This document shows positions 31,427 through 44,148 of a stretch of 64,000 nt of DNA, one piece after another (position 1 is the first letter of the stretch; each line of letters opens with the position of its first letter). Source of the stretch: Nocardioides salarius. Lineage in GTDB: Bacteria > Actinomycetota > Actinomycetes > Propionibacteriales > Nocardioidaceae. The DNA lies in contig NZ_JAFBBZ010000001.1 in the NCBI RefSeq assembly GCF_016907435.1, positions 248,001 to 312,000 on the forward strand, given 5' to 3'. The notes beneath the pieces are model-generated. The model was given only the letters and a program-made list of their open reading frames with translations. It did no database searches and was not told the DNA's origin. The position numbers were made by a program, and so were the translations under genes.

Positions 31427-34400
31427 TACTTCGACGATACTCGGCCGAAGTACGTCATCTTCGAGGACCTCGATCGATTCGACGACGCAAAAATTTTTGA
31501 CTCGCTGCGAGAACTGAACACCCTCATCAACACTTCGGCGAACTGGAAGGACGCCAGTGAACCGCTGAGATTCATCTACGCCATCAAGGACAGCCTCTTC
31601 GAGAAGCTCGGTGACCAACCGAAGGAAGACCCGAAGGAGCCTGAACGCGACGACTCCGAAATGGCTCCGCACCCCGCCTCGAAACCGCAAGCAGCGGACG
31701 AGGAAGCGGCTCGACCTGACGCAGCGACCGCCGCGGTGAAGCGTGCTAACCGCACCAAGTTCTTCGAGGTCGTCATCCCGGTCGTTCCGTTCATCTCCCA
31801 CCGAACAGCACGCGATCACGTCCTGGACGCGCTCGATCATCTCGGGTTCCCCAACGACGCGGTCGACAGGCGTCTCCTAGACCTGGTTGCCCGCCACGCA
31901 ACCGAGATGCGTCTCTTGCTCAACGTCTGCAACGAGTTCGCCGTCTACGCCGAGAAGCTTCTCTGGGTGCCGAAGCCCGCGCCAGGGATGACTAACGAGC
32001 ATCTTTTTGCCCTCGTGGCGTACAAGAACTTCCACCTCACAGACTTCGAAGGCATCCCGCAACGTGCCAGTGCCTTGGACCGCCTAGAGGGAGAGCGCCT
32101 CGCCCTGGTTCGTCACTGCATCGAGCAGGCTCAACGTAACAAGCGGGCTAAGAAGACCGCCGCGGCACGCCAACGGGCCCAGGTCGACACGGCAGCCAAG
32201 ATTGGTGCACGTCTCCTTGGGCTCGTCGCGGGCACCCACGCAGTCGCCCCGCAGCAACGCAGGCAGGTCTCCATCATTGTCGGCGGACAGGACCGACCTG
32301 AGGACGAGGTCACGACCGTGACGTTCTGGAAGGACGTCGCAGCCGAGCGGTCGCTCACCATCACCCGCTACGGGGTGGGCGCCATTCTCGTCTTGAGCGA
32401 CGACGTCCTGAGAAACGTCTTCAGTGAGGCGCTCACGCCCAACCGTTGGGAACCACTCAACGAGACCGAACTTCGTCGAGAGCTGAGCAAGTACGACGCC
32501 CAGGTCGCGCTACTACAGGGTGCCAGCTACGCCGAGCTCGCGAAGCACACCGAGTTTCAGAACGAGGCGGGAAAGAGCTTTGCAGAAGTCATCGACGAGT
32601 TGCTCACTTCTGAACTCGCACGCGACCTGGTCAAGCGTGGCTACCTGACTCACAACTTCGCTGAGTACTCCGCCACCTTCTACGGCAAGTTCATCGGAAC
32701 CGACGTCGCCCACTTCTACAATCGGAGTGTCCAACCGAACCAGGTCATGATGGACTTTAGGTTCGACAGCCCGGCATCCGTGAAGAACCTTCTCGAGGAG
32801 GCGCCCTCCGACTTCACGACCACTCGGAGCGCGTTCAACATCGACCTCGTCAGCTACCTGCTCCGAGAAGAGCGCCCAGAGATGGACGTAGTTGCCGACT
32901 TCATCGTAAGCGAGCTCAACACTGACGCCCGCGCCTTCCTGAGCGCCTTCCTGAACGACGTCGAGGCGCCTTGCGCCGAACTCATCACTGAACTCACCTT
33001 CGTTCCCTGGAGTGACGTGTTCGAGTACCTGGTTGCCGAAGAATCACTGCCCGACGACGAGACCCGTTTACGACTCTTCGACGCCGCGCTCTTGGCTTCC
33101 GAGGACTCAGACGAGTACGCCTTCGGTGAGGCCCCTTCCGAGTACCTGCGCGAGAACCATCCCAGCCTGGTGAGCTTCACCGCATGGCAGACGGAGACAA
33201 CCGCGGAACGGGTGTTCGCTTTCGCTCGACGGGCATCCCTCAAGGTCGCCAACCTCGGTGCCTTGGAGCGGAACCCCGCACTTCGCGACCGCGTCATCGG
33301 GGCTCGCGCCTACGAGCTCTCCGCGACGAACCTCCGCTCCGCGCTCGGTGTCGAAGGTCCGGTTGGAGTCGAGGAGGCGAAGGGGAAGGACGATGTCTGG
33401 GCGTACTGCGCAGCGAGTCTGCCGGCATACCTCCAGGCCCTCCGCGAGGATGAGCAAACAGAGTTCGCCGTTCGAACGGAGCCGACCCTGATCGAGGTGC
33501 TGACCAACCATCACGACGGATGGGAGGAAGACGAGGTCAGCGCACTCCTCGAGCTCACCTCGCCGGACGCCTCAGTTGGAGACCTCGAGACCGTGCCGCC
33601 TGGTAACTGGACGAGCGTGGTCGCCGCTGACCGCCTCCGCTTGAACGTGGCCAACCTCGTCACCTACACGACCGAGCATGACGTCAACCAGGCCCTGGCG
33701 GGTCTCCTGGTTCCTGCTGAGGGACAGCCGCGGACGCTCGAGGTTGAAGAGGACGCGAGTCAGGACGACCGGCTGTCTCTGGCGGTCACGTTGTTGAACG
33801 CTGACCTAATCGTGGACGTGGCTGCCCGGGTTGGTCTGGTCGCACAACTTGGCCTGCCGCCGCGAAGCCTGCCGGTTACCGACATCGCCTCCCGGCCGCC
33901 TCGACTCCTTGGACTTCTTCTGGGCGAGGAGCTCGTCGCTGATGACGAGGCGACCTTCCGTCACTTCCTGAACGCCGGTTGGGAGGCCGTCGAAGACGCG
34001 CTGGGCGCCTCCAGCACCGCCGAGAGTTTCTTCAGGCCCGACCTGTTCGCCTCTGTGGCCGGCGGCGTGCTGACCAGTCGCGTGGTTCCAGACGAGTTCA
34101 AGCAGCGCGTCCTCGACGACCTCGACCTGTTCGTGCTTGACGGCGACGCGAACGGGCTCAAGTCTGCGGCGTCGTTCGCTGTCGCAATGGACGAGAAGCT
34201 TCCCTTGGCCAGGATTCAGCGGATCGCGCGGGAGACCCAAGATGTCGAGAAGGTGTCGCGGCTGCTGGTGCGCGTAAGTCGAGACATCAGCACCGAGCAA
34301 CTGGTGGACACTCTCGTCATGCTCGGAGGCGAACTGGCCGCACTCACCAACGGACCCGGGAGCACGTTCCCCTATCCCGAAAGCGACGCACTCGACACTT

Positions 34401-34480
34401 TGTTCGGCCGTCTGAAACGAGAGGGCCGAATCAAGGTGACATCGAAGATGTTTAAGAAGACGGTCGAGAACAGGGCGTGA
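31427..34480 (+). pseudogene. YobI/KAP-like P-loop NTPase, 3' part
   Basis: About 1016 codons in frame with the 5' piece if the IS and one TACTT copy are removed; the joined protein would be 1248 aa, normal for the family. It begins with FDDTRPKYVIFEDLDRFDD, a clear Walker B, then ELNTLINTS and FIYAIKDSLFEK (sensor-type segment), TKFFEVVIPVVPFISHRTARDHV and a long helical C-terminal region to SKMFKKTVENRA. The YobI-like family has been linked to antiphage defence. The fragment could be translated from an internal start (ATG 31661), but it would lack the nucleotide-binding loop. Confidence 0.85.
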
Positions 34481-34636
34481 GGTAGCTCAAGCCCTAAGCC
34501 TCCACGGGGCCGACCGCCGAGATACGTCAATCTGGACGGGATGGGCGTACGCCCAGAGCAGCCGCTTGATCGTGGCTTGTGGAGATCAATCCCGGGTCCA
34601 GCGTCACTGTCGGTGGTCGTCTCTAGGGTCGAAGAC

Positions 34637-35887
34637 ATGACCACCAGCGACGAGCTGCCCGCCACGGCGGGCGAGTGCGTCGCGATGCTGGAGGAGCTCG
34701 AGGCGCTGAAGTCCCACCTCGCTGCGCGCCAGGCCAGGATCACCGCGCACCTCGATGACCTCCAGGCCGACGCCTCAGCCCGCTCGGTCGGCGCCCAGGT
34801 CGCGCTCGCCCGCCACGAGTCACCCCACCGCGGTAGCCGGCTGCTGGCGATGGCCTGCACCCTGGTCGACGACCTGCCCCACGTCTTCCAAGCGCTCGAC
34901 GACGGGCTGATCAACGAGCACCGCGCCGAGATCCTCGCCAGCGAGGCCGAGCACGTCCACTCCGCCCTGCGCCCCGACTACGACACCGCCCTGGGCGAGC
35001 TGCTGGGCACCGGTGCGCCGCTGGGTGACCGGGCACTGCGCCTGGCCGCGCAACGCATCGCGATGCGCCTCGACGACCAGGCCGCCGCCCGACGCCGCGA
35101 ACGCGCCCACCGCAACCGCCGCGTCACCTCCCAGCGACGCGAGGACGGCACCACCCAGATCACCGCGATCGTCTCCGACGTCCACGCAGCCGCGATCATG
35201 CAGTCCCTGCACCTGCGCGCCGCCCAGCTCAAGAACCAGCCCGACGAGGACCGCTCCCACTCCCAGATCGTGGCCGACCTGTTCGTCTCCCGCCTCACCG
35301 GCCAGATCACCGCCACCCACACCCCCATCGCGCTCAACATCGTGATCTCCGCCGAAGCACTGCTCGGCGACGGCGACGAACCCGCCGAGGTCGTGCCCAT
35401 GTACGGCGGCGCCGGCGGACCCATCCCCGCCTCCGTCGCTCGGCGCCTGGTCACCTGTGCCCCCGAGATGGGCACCCGCGTCCGCCGCCTCTTCGCCGAC
35501 ACCGAGCAGCTCGTGGCCATGGAGTCAACCTCGCGGACCTTCGACGGCCTGCTGCGCCAGTTCATCACCCTGCGCGACCGGACCTGCCGCACGCCCTGGT
35601 GCAACGCCCCCATCCACCAGCACGACCACATCACCCCCGACCACCAAGGCGGCCCCACCAGCATCCCCAACGGCCAAGGCCTCTGCACCGCCTGCAACCA
35701 GCTCAAGGAAGAACCCGGCTGGCACCACCGCGTCCTGCACCACTACGACCTCGACCCCCACGACGTCGAGACCACCTCACCCGCCGGCCAAACCGTCCAC
35801 TCCCGCGCCCCCGACCCACCCGGCCTCATCCCACCCGAACCCACCTGGACCGAGGAGTCTCCCGGCCACTGGGTGCTCAGCGCCTGA
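34637..35887 (+). CDS. DUF222 HNH endonuclease-like protein (13E12-type)
   Basis: 416 aa. The N-terminal ~300 residues are the helical DUF222 domain, and the C-terminal HNH motif is CRTPWCNAPIHQHDHITPDH, then GGPTSIPNGQGLC and CNQLKEEPGW. This family is present in many near-identical copies in actinobacterial genomes. The ATG at 34637 fits the conserved start MTTSDELPA; the longer frame to 34541 crosses the promoter-like TAGGGT. Codon use is back to the GC-rich host style, so the island probably ends before it. Confidence 0.88.
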   Translation: MTTSDELPATAGECVAMLEELEALKSHLAARQARITAHLDDLQADASARSVGAQVALARHESPHRGSRLLAMACTLVDDLPHVFQALDDGLINEHRAEILASEAEHVHSALRPDYDTALGELLGTGAPLGDRALRLAAQRIAMRLDDQAAARRRERAHRNRRVTSQRREDGTTQITAIVSDVHAAAIMQSLHLRAAQLKNQPDEDRSHSQIVADLFVSRLTGQITATHTPIALNIVISAEALLGDGDEPAEVVPMYGGAGGPIPASVARRLVTCAPEMGTRVRRLFADTEQLVAMESTSRTFDGLLRQFITLRDRTCRTPWCNAPIHQHDHITPDHQGGPTSIPNGQGLCTACNQLKEEPGWHHRVLHHYDLDPHDVETTSPAGQTVHSRAPDPPGLIPPEPTWTEESPGHWVLSA

Positions 35888-35933
35888 GTCGGCGACGGGC
35901 TACGCTGCACCGACGCTCATCTCGGGAGACACC

Positions 35934-36485
35934 ATGGGCAGCACCACCCTGCGCTGGGTCCAACGCCGCGCCTGGCTGCTCGCGGTGGTCGGCGCCGTCG
36001 TGCTGGCCCTGGGCAGCACCACCTGGTGGGTCACCCACCCCGATGTCTTCGACGACGCCGGCGGCTACGGGGTCCGCGCCGACCCGCGCCAGGTCGGGCG
36101 GACGATGTACTTCGGGATTGTGACCACCTCGAGCCGGGACGAACGCCGGGAGCTGGAGCTGCGTTCGGTCACCCCCGTCGTTCGCGCCAACACCGCAGAG
36201 GCCGAGCTGACCGTCTACCTCTGCGAGATCGCGCCAGACTCGCCCTACGGCGCGATCATCGGCCAGCGCAAGCGCCCGAGCAGGGTCTGCGGCACGCTGG
36301 AACCGGTCACCGACGGCATGCGGTTCCTCACCGGCAAGGGCACCCCGCGCCAACAGCTGGTCCTGGCTGTACGCACGACGAAGCGCGGCGTGGTCAAGGT
36401 CAAGGGTGCCGAAATCTCCTACCGCGACGGCCTGCGCCGCGGCACCGAGGTGACCGGCGGCTACCTCACCTACCGGGCCCGCTGA
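35934..36485 (+). CDS. Membrane-anchored protein of unknown function
   Basis: 183 aa. One N-terminal membrane span (AWLLAVVGAVVLALGSTTWWV) is followed by a ~145-residue outer part with two Cys (VYLCEIAP and SRVCGTLEP) that could pair, and a beta-rich end (KVKGAEISYRDGLRRGTEVTGGYLTYRAR). GGGAG is 6 bp before the ATG. No domain recognised. It is convergent with hrpB. Confidence 0.7.
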   Translation: MGSTTLRWVQRRAWLLAVVGAVVLALGSTTWWVTHPDVFDDAGGYGVRADPRQVGRTMYFGIVTTSSRDERRELELRSVTPVVRANTAEAELTVYLCEIAPDSPYGAIIGQRKRPSRVCGTLEPVTDGMRFLTGKGTPRQQLVLAVRTTKRGVVKVKGAEISYRDGLRRGTEVTGGYLTYRAR

Positions 36486-36513
36486 GCCTTACAGCTCCTC
36501 CGACGGCGGCGAC

Positions 36514-39022
36514 CTAGGTGCCCTCGCGCCGCTTCGTGCGGGCCGTCGCCGGTGCGCTCCACGGGTCCTCGGGCCAGGGGTGGCGTGGGTAGCGCCCCCG
36601 CATCTCGCCACGCACCGCCGGGTAGGCCGACTCCCAGAACGACGCCAGGTCGGCGGTCACCGCCAACGGACGCCGCGCCGGCGAGAGCAGGTGCAGCAGC
36701 AGCGGCACCCGCCCGTCGGCCAGGCGCGGCGTGCTCGCCCAGCCGAAGACCTCCTGCAGCTTCACCGCCAGCACCGGCTGCTCGGGGTCGGTGTAGTCGA
36801 CCCGCACCGACGACCCGCTCGGCACGCCGACCCGCTCGGGCGGGCGCGAGCTCGTCGAGCCGGGCCGCCTCGGGCCAGGGCAGCAGCCCCCGCAGCCCCG
36901 ACAGCACGTCGAGCCGCGCCAGGTCGCGGCCCGACCGCACCCGCGACAGGTCGAGCCAGCTGTCCAGCCCGTCGAGCAGCGCCTCGTCTCCCACGTCGGG
37001 CCACGGCTCCCCCAGCGCCGCGTGCAGGAACGCCAACCGGGCCCGCAGCTCGCGGGCCGACTCCTTCCACGGCAGGGCGGCCAGCCCGTCGCGGCGCAGG
37101 CCCTCACGCACCGCCGCCCCCACCGCCTCGACCGGCGGCTCGGCCAGCGGCGCCGAGGCCAGCTCGATCGCCCCCAGCCGGGTCACCCGCCGGGCGACCA
37201 CCCGGCCGTCGCGCCAGGTGACCTCGTCGTCCTCGCCCCAGCGCGCGCCGGCGGCCTCGAGCGCCAGGTCGGCGTCGATCGGGGCCGCCGAGCGCACCCG
37301 GGCCTCCCGCTCCCCCGCCCGGCGCTCGACGTCGGCCACCGCCACCCACTCCAGCCCGGCCAGCGCCGACTCGCCCCGCGGCAGCACCGCGCCCGTCCCG
37401 CCCACCATCAGGTACGCCGCCCCGCCGGGGCGACGGCGCGCCACCCGGTCGGGGTGCGCCAGGGCCACCACGAGACCCACCGCCAGGTCGTCGGTCGGCT
37501 CCTCGGCCGGTCGGGCCGCCGTGTCGACGTACCCGCTCAACCGCTGCACCGCTGCCTTCCACGGCCCCGACCCGGGACCGCCCCGGCGCAGCTGGCGCAG
37601 CCCGGCGACCAGGTCGCCCCCGGGCGGGCGCACGTCCTCCGAGAGCATCGCCGCCACCTCGGCCGCCCGCCGGCCCCCGATCAGCGCGGCGCCGTCGAGC
37701 AGCGCCCGGGCCAGGCGCGGGTCGACCGGCACCCCGGCGATCCCCCGGCCCCGCTCGGTCACGGCGCCCGAACCGTCCACGGCGCCCAGGTCTGCCAGGG
37801 TCGCGCGCGCCGTGGCCAGCGCCGGCGCCGGGGGCGCGTCCAGCAGCGCCAGCCCGGAGCCGTCGGGGCTGCCCCACACGGCCAGCTCGAGCGCCAGGCC
37901 CGTCAGGTCAGCGACGGCGATCTCGGGCTCGGGGTGCTCGGGCAGGTGCGCGTGCTCGGCCTCCGACCAGCACGGGTGCACCCGACCGGGGCCCTCGCGC
38001 CCGGCACGCCCGGCCCGCTGCGCCGCGCCGGCCCGCGAGACCCGCACCGTCACCAGACCGGCCAGCCCGCGCCGGTGGTCGGTGCGCGGCTCGCGCGACA
38101 ACCCGGCGTCGACGACCGAGCGGACCCCGGGCACCGTCAGCGACGACTCCGCCACCGCGGTCGAGACCACCACCCGGCGCCGCGGCCCCGGGCCCAGCGC
38201 CAGGTCCTGCTGCTCCCCCGGCAACCGTCCGTGCAGCGGCCGCACGTCGGCGGCGACCCCCGCCAGGCGGCGTACGACGCCGTCGACCTCGGTCACCCCG
38301 GGCACGAACACCAGCACGTCGCCCTCGCCCTCGGCCAGGGCCACCCGGGTCGTGGCCGCGACGTGGTCGAGGAATGCCGGCGTCACACCCCGGTCGTCCA
38401 CCCGCAGCACGCCGGGCGGCAGCGGCGCCCAGCGCCGCTCGACCGGGTGCAGCGCGCCGGGCACGTCGACCACCGGCACCGGGGCCTCGCCCAGCAGCGC
38501 GGCCGTGCGCTCGGCCTCGACGGTCGCCGACATCGCCACCAACAGCAGGTCCTCGCGCAGCACCGAGCGCACGTCGACCAGCAGCGCGAGGGTCAGGTCG
38601 GCGTCGAGCTGACGCTCGTGCACCTCGTCGAGCACCACCGCGCCCACCCCGGGCAGCTCGGGGTCGCGCTGCAGGCGGCGCAGCAACAGCCCGGTGGTGA
38701 CGACCTCGATGCGCGTCGCCGCCGACGTACGCCGCTCGCCGCGCACGGCGTAGCCCACGGTCTGGCCGACCGGCTCGCCGAGCAGGGAGGCGAGCCGTCG
38801 GGCCGCGGCGCGCGCCGCGATGCGCCGCGGCTGGGTCACCACGACCCGGCCCTCGCACAGCAGCGCCACCGCGGGCGGCACCATCGTGGTCTTGCCGGTG
38901 CCCGGCGGTGCCTGCACCACCGCGCTGCCGCGCTCGGCCAGCGCCGCCCGCAGCGCGGCCAGCCCGCCGACGACCGGCAGGTCCGGCGGGTCGGCCAGCA
39001 GCCGCTGCAGCGCGTCGCTCAG
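36514..39022 (-). pseudogene. hrpB: ATP-dependent helicase HrpB with a 4-bp frameshift
   Basis: DEAH-box helicase. Motifs: [12 protein letters not shown] (Walker A), VVLDEVHERQLDADL (DEVH), VAMSATVE, and motif VI-type QRAGRAGREGPGRVHPC. Near 36837-36844 the four bases CGGG occur twice in tandem; one extra copy shifts the frame. Before it the protein reads LPWPEAARLDELAP; after it the correct sequence (ERVGVPSGSSVRVDYTDPEQ ... CPGWASTPRL-like region to TKRREGT) continues in another frame. Repaired, the length is 834 aa, normal for HrpB. The start is unclear: the conserved N-terminus reaches a CTG at 39022, one base after the pyrC stop, and no ATG or GTG fits. Confidence 0.85.
36837..36844 (-). 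repeat. Tandem CGGG duplication causing the hrpB frameshift
   Basis: CGGGCGGG on the plus strand. Deleting one CGGG joins the two hrpB frames exactly. It could be a real mutation, a slippage-type switch, or an assembly or consensus error. Confidence 0.75.
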
Positions 39023-39023
39023 G

Positions 39024-40327
39024 TCAGCGCCCCTCGACCAGCGACCCGTCGAGCACGGTGGGCCGCCCGCGCAGCAGCGTGTGGCGCACCGAGGCCCCGA
39101 ACGTGCGCCCGTGCCACGGGTTGTTGCGCGAGAGCGAGACCGAGGCGTCGCGGTCGACGGTCACGTCGGCGGAGGGGTCGACGAGCACGATGTTGGCCGG
39201 CGCACCGACCTCGAGCCCTCGGCCCTGGCCCTCGAGACCCGCGATGGCGGCCGGCGTCGTCGACATCACCCGGGCCACGTCGGCCCAGGTCATCAAGCCG
39301 GTCTCGACCATCACCGAGGCGACCACCGGCAGCGCGGTCTCGAGCCCGAGCATGCCGAAGGCGGCGTCGACGAAGGCGTGCTCCTTGTCGTGGCGCGCGT
39401 GCGGCGCGTGGTCGGTGGCCACCGCGTCGATGGTGCCGTCGGCGAGCGCGGCGCGCAGCGCCTCGACGTCCTCGGCCGGTCGCAGCGGCGGGTTGACCTT
39501 GTAGGTCGGGTCGTAGTCGCCGAGCAGGTCGGTGGTCAGCAGCAGGTGGTGCGGGGTCACCTCGGCGGTCACCGCGATGCCCTGCGACCGCGCCCAGCGC
39601 AGCACCTCGACGGTGCCGGCGGTCGAGGCGTGCGCGACGTGCACCCGCGAGCCGGTGTGGCGCGCGAGCATCACGTCGCGGGCCACGATGACCTCCTCGG
39701 CGACGCCCGGCCAGCCGGGCAGGCCCAGGCGGCCCGACAGCTCGCCCTCGTGGCAGCACGACTGCGGCCCGGCGAGGTCGGGGTCCTGCGCGTGCTGGCT
39801 GACGACACCGCCGAACGCCTTGACGTACTCGAGCGCGCGCCGCATGACGCGCGGGTTCGCCACGCAGCGGCCGTCGTCGGAGAAGACCCGCACCCGGGCC
39901 CGCGAGCGCGCCATCAGGCCCAGCTCGGCGAGCTCCTCGCCCGCCAGCCCCTTGGTGACCGCGCCCACCGGGTGCACGTCGACCAGCCCGGCGGCGCGAC
40001 CCAGGTCGTGCACGCGCTCGGCGGCCTCGGCGGTGTCGGTGACCGGCGAGGTGTTGGCCATCGCCAGCACGGCGGTGAAGCCGCCCACCGCCGCGGCCCG
40101 GGAGCCGGTGAGCACCGTCTCGGCGTCCTCGCGGCCGGGCTCGCGCAGGTGGGTGTGCAGGTCGACGAGGCCCGGCAGCGCCACCAGCCCGTCGGCGTCG
40201 ACGACACGCGCGCCCTCAGCCGAGGGCGAGCCGATCTCGGCGACCACCCCGCCGACGACGAGCACGTCGGCGCTCTGCTCGCCGAGCAGCGAGGCGCCCC
40301 GCAGCAGGATCGTGTTCTGCTCGGTCA

Positions 40328-40328
<1 letters not shown>
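39024..40328 (-). CDS. pyrC: Dihydroorotase
   Basis: Closes the carbamoyl aspartate ring. The 434 aa class-I type enzyme has DLHTHLREPGRE (two metal His), MANTSPVTDT, a metal His in HVAHAST, VTPHHLLL and DAVATDHAPHA (metal Asp). The ATG shares TGATG with the pyrB stop. Third gene of pyrR-pyrB-pyrC. Confidence 0.97.
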
Positions 40329-41907
<1,579 letters not shown>

Positions 41908-41910
<3 letters not shown>

Positions 41911-43674
41911 GCAGTGGGCCACCGGCAGCCGGAGCGTGAAGACGGTGCCGACGCCCAGCTCCGAGCGCACCGTGACGCTGCCGCCGTGGCGCTCGGCGAT
42001 GTGCGCGACGGTGACCAGCCCCAGCCCGGTGCCGGGCTCGCGCAGCGCGTCCGGGTTGCTGCTGCGGTAGAAGGCGCGGAAGAGGCGCTGCTGGTCGTCG
42101 TCGCTGATGCCGAGACCGTCGTCGCCGACCTCGAGCACGACGCGGTCGCCGTCGCGGCGGGCGCTGACGCGCACGGTGCCGCCGCGCCCGGTGTACTTCA
42201 CGGCGTTGCTGACCAGGTTGCCCAGGGCCCGGTCGACCTCGTCGTGGTCGCCGGCGACGACCAGGTCGTCGCCCCCGACGTCGACGAGCAGCCGCAGACC
42301 CTCGGCCAGGGCGGTGGGGGCGATGAGGGCCTCGAGGTCGGCGACCACGACCGCCACGTCGACGTCACGGGCCACCAGCGGGTGGGTGGGGTCGCTGACC
42401 CGGGCCAGCAGCAGCATGTCGTCGACGATCTGCTGCATCCGCTCGGTGCCCCGGGCCAGGGCGGTGTGGTGGCGCTGCGCCTCGGGCGAGGTGCCGAGGT
42501 CCTCGAGCATCTCCAGGTTGCCGGCCACCACCGTCAGCGGGGTGCGCAGCTCGTGGGTCAGGGTCGCGACCAGGCGGGCCCGTTCCTCGGCCAGCTCCTG
42601 CAGCTCGTGCACGACCCGGCGCTCCCGCTCGAGGGCGCGCGCCGTCGCCAGGGCGGCCCCCAGGTCGTGGCCCAGCTCGAGCGCCGCGGCCGTCTCGGCC
42701 CGCGACCAGGGCGGGTCCTGCGGGCGCCGCGTGAGCACCAGGAACCCCAGCGACTGCGGTCCGGCGCCGAGCGGGACGCCCAGCAGGCGGGCCGGGCCCA
42801 GCCAGGCGAGGCCCTCCTGCACGGCCTCCACCAGGTCGGGCTCCAGGCCCGCGGGCAGGTCGCCGTCGCGGCCGGGGTCGACGACCATCGCCTCCTGGCG
42901 GGCCCACAGCGACGGCGCGAGCCGCCGGGCCACCTCGCAGACCACGTCCGGCAGCTCCACCGGGGTGCCGTCGCGCAGTCGCGCCGGCCCGCCGGCGCTG
43001 CCGTCGCCGTCGGCGACCTGCACCCACGACGAGGAGGCGGCGAACCCCTCCGCCAGCGGCCGGTGGGTGCTCTCGACGACGTCCTCGAGGGTGCCGTCGG
43101 TGCCGAGGGCCGCGCTGCGCACCAGCCCTCGAGCCCGCTCTGCGTGCTCGACGCGTGCCAGCAGCGACTCGCGCTCCAGGGTCGTCACGACCGCCCGCGC
43201 CGCCTGGGCGGCGTAGCGCTCCAGCAGCCGCAGCTGGTCGGGGCCCGGCCGCCGTCCCGAGACCGGCTGGTCGACCGAGAGCACGCCCACGGGGGCGCCG
43301 TCGTCGTCGCGCAGGACCGCGATCAGGCCGTCGTAGGGGTGCCAGGCGTCGGGCCCCTCCCCCGCCTCCTCCAGCGTCACGACCCAGTGGCCGGCCAGGT
43401 CGTCGTGCTGCTCGCCGTCGATGAAGTGCAGCCGCCCGCGGGGCTCGGCGACCGCCAGGATCTCCTCGAGCACCGCGACCGGGTCGCTGGCCCAGGCGTC
43501 CTCGTCGCGCTCCTGCGGGCCGGTGTAGGCGGTGGTCACCAGCTCCTCGCCGATCACCACCGAGAGCGCCGCGACCCGGAATCCGACGAGCTCGGCGACG
43601 GACTCGACCATCAGCTGCAGCACGTCACGTGCCGACGAGTCCGACCAACCGGTCCGGTCGCGTTCGTGCAGCAC
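41908..43674 (-). CDS. GAF-domain sensor histidine kinase (orphan)
   Basis: 588 aa, soluble (no membrane span). Two GAF-like sensor regions (about 15-165 and 185-345), then HisKA with the phosphorylated His in ATLTHELRTPLTVVAGN and HATPase_c with N-box NLVSNAVKYTGRGG, G-boxes DDGLGIS and GTGLGLVTV. There is no response-regulator gene nearby, so the partner is elsewhere. It is divergent from the PPOX gene and ends at the pyrR promoter region. Confidence 0.9.
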
Positions 43675-43716
43675 GAGCGGAGCCTAGCCGGGTCCGGGCT
43701 CCTCTACCCTTGCTTC

Positions 43717-44139
43717 ATGTCCACTGCCCCGCTGCCCGACGACGTCGTCGACCTGCTGCGCCGCCCGAACCCGTGCGTGGTGGCGACCCTGCGCAAGGAC
43801 GGGACCCCGGTCACCGTCCCCACCTGGTACCTCCTCGAGACCGACGGGCCGCACGCCGGCACCGTGCTGGTCAACATGGACGACACCCGGGTGCGGCTGG
43901 GCCACCTGCGCCGCGACCCGCGCATCAGCATCTCGGTGCTCGACTCCGAGAGCTGGTACACCCACGTGTCGATGATCGGCGAGGTCGTCGACATGCGGCC
44001 CGACGAGGGCCTGGTCGACATCGACCGGCTCTCGCAGCACTACGGCGGACGCGACTACCCCGACCGTGAGTCGCCGCGCACCAGCGCCTGGGTGCGCATC
44101 GACCGCTGGCACGGCTGGGGCGCCGCGAAGCAGGACTGA
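43717..44139 (+). CDS. PPOX-class (F420-dependent type) oxidoreductase
   Basis: 140 aa split-barrel flavin/F420-binding protein. Landmarks are the opening DVVDLLRRPNPCVVATLRKDGTPVTVPTWYLLE, TVLVNMDDTRVRLGHLRRDPRISISVLD and a final WHGWG. Such proteins reduce unknown substrates with F420H2 or FMN. The ATG lies just after TACCCT, so the message may be leaderless. Confidence 0.85.
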   Translation: MSTAPLPDDVVDLLRRPNPCVVATLRKDGTPVTVPTWYLLETDGPHAGTVLVNMDDTRVRLGHLRRDPRISISVLDSESWYTHVSMIGEVVDMRPDEGLVDIDRLSQHYGGRDYPDRESPRTSAWVRIDRWHGWGAAKQD

Positions 44140-44148
44140 AACCCGGGC

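Noticed and set aside
36470..36840. Alternative Arg/Ala-rich C-terminus for HrpB
   Set aside because: The conserved C-terminal sequence is in the other frame after the CGGG duplication, so this tail is out-of-frame readthrough.
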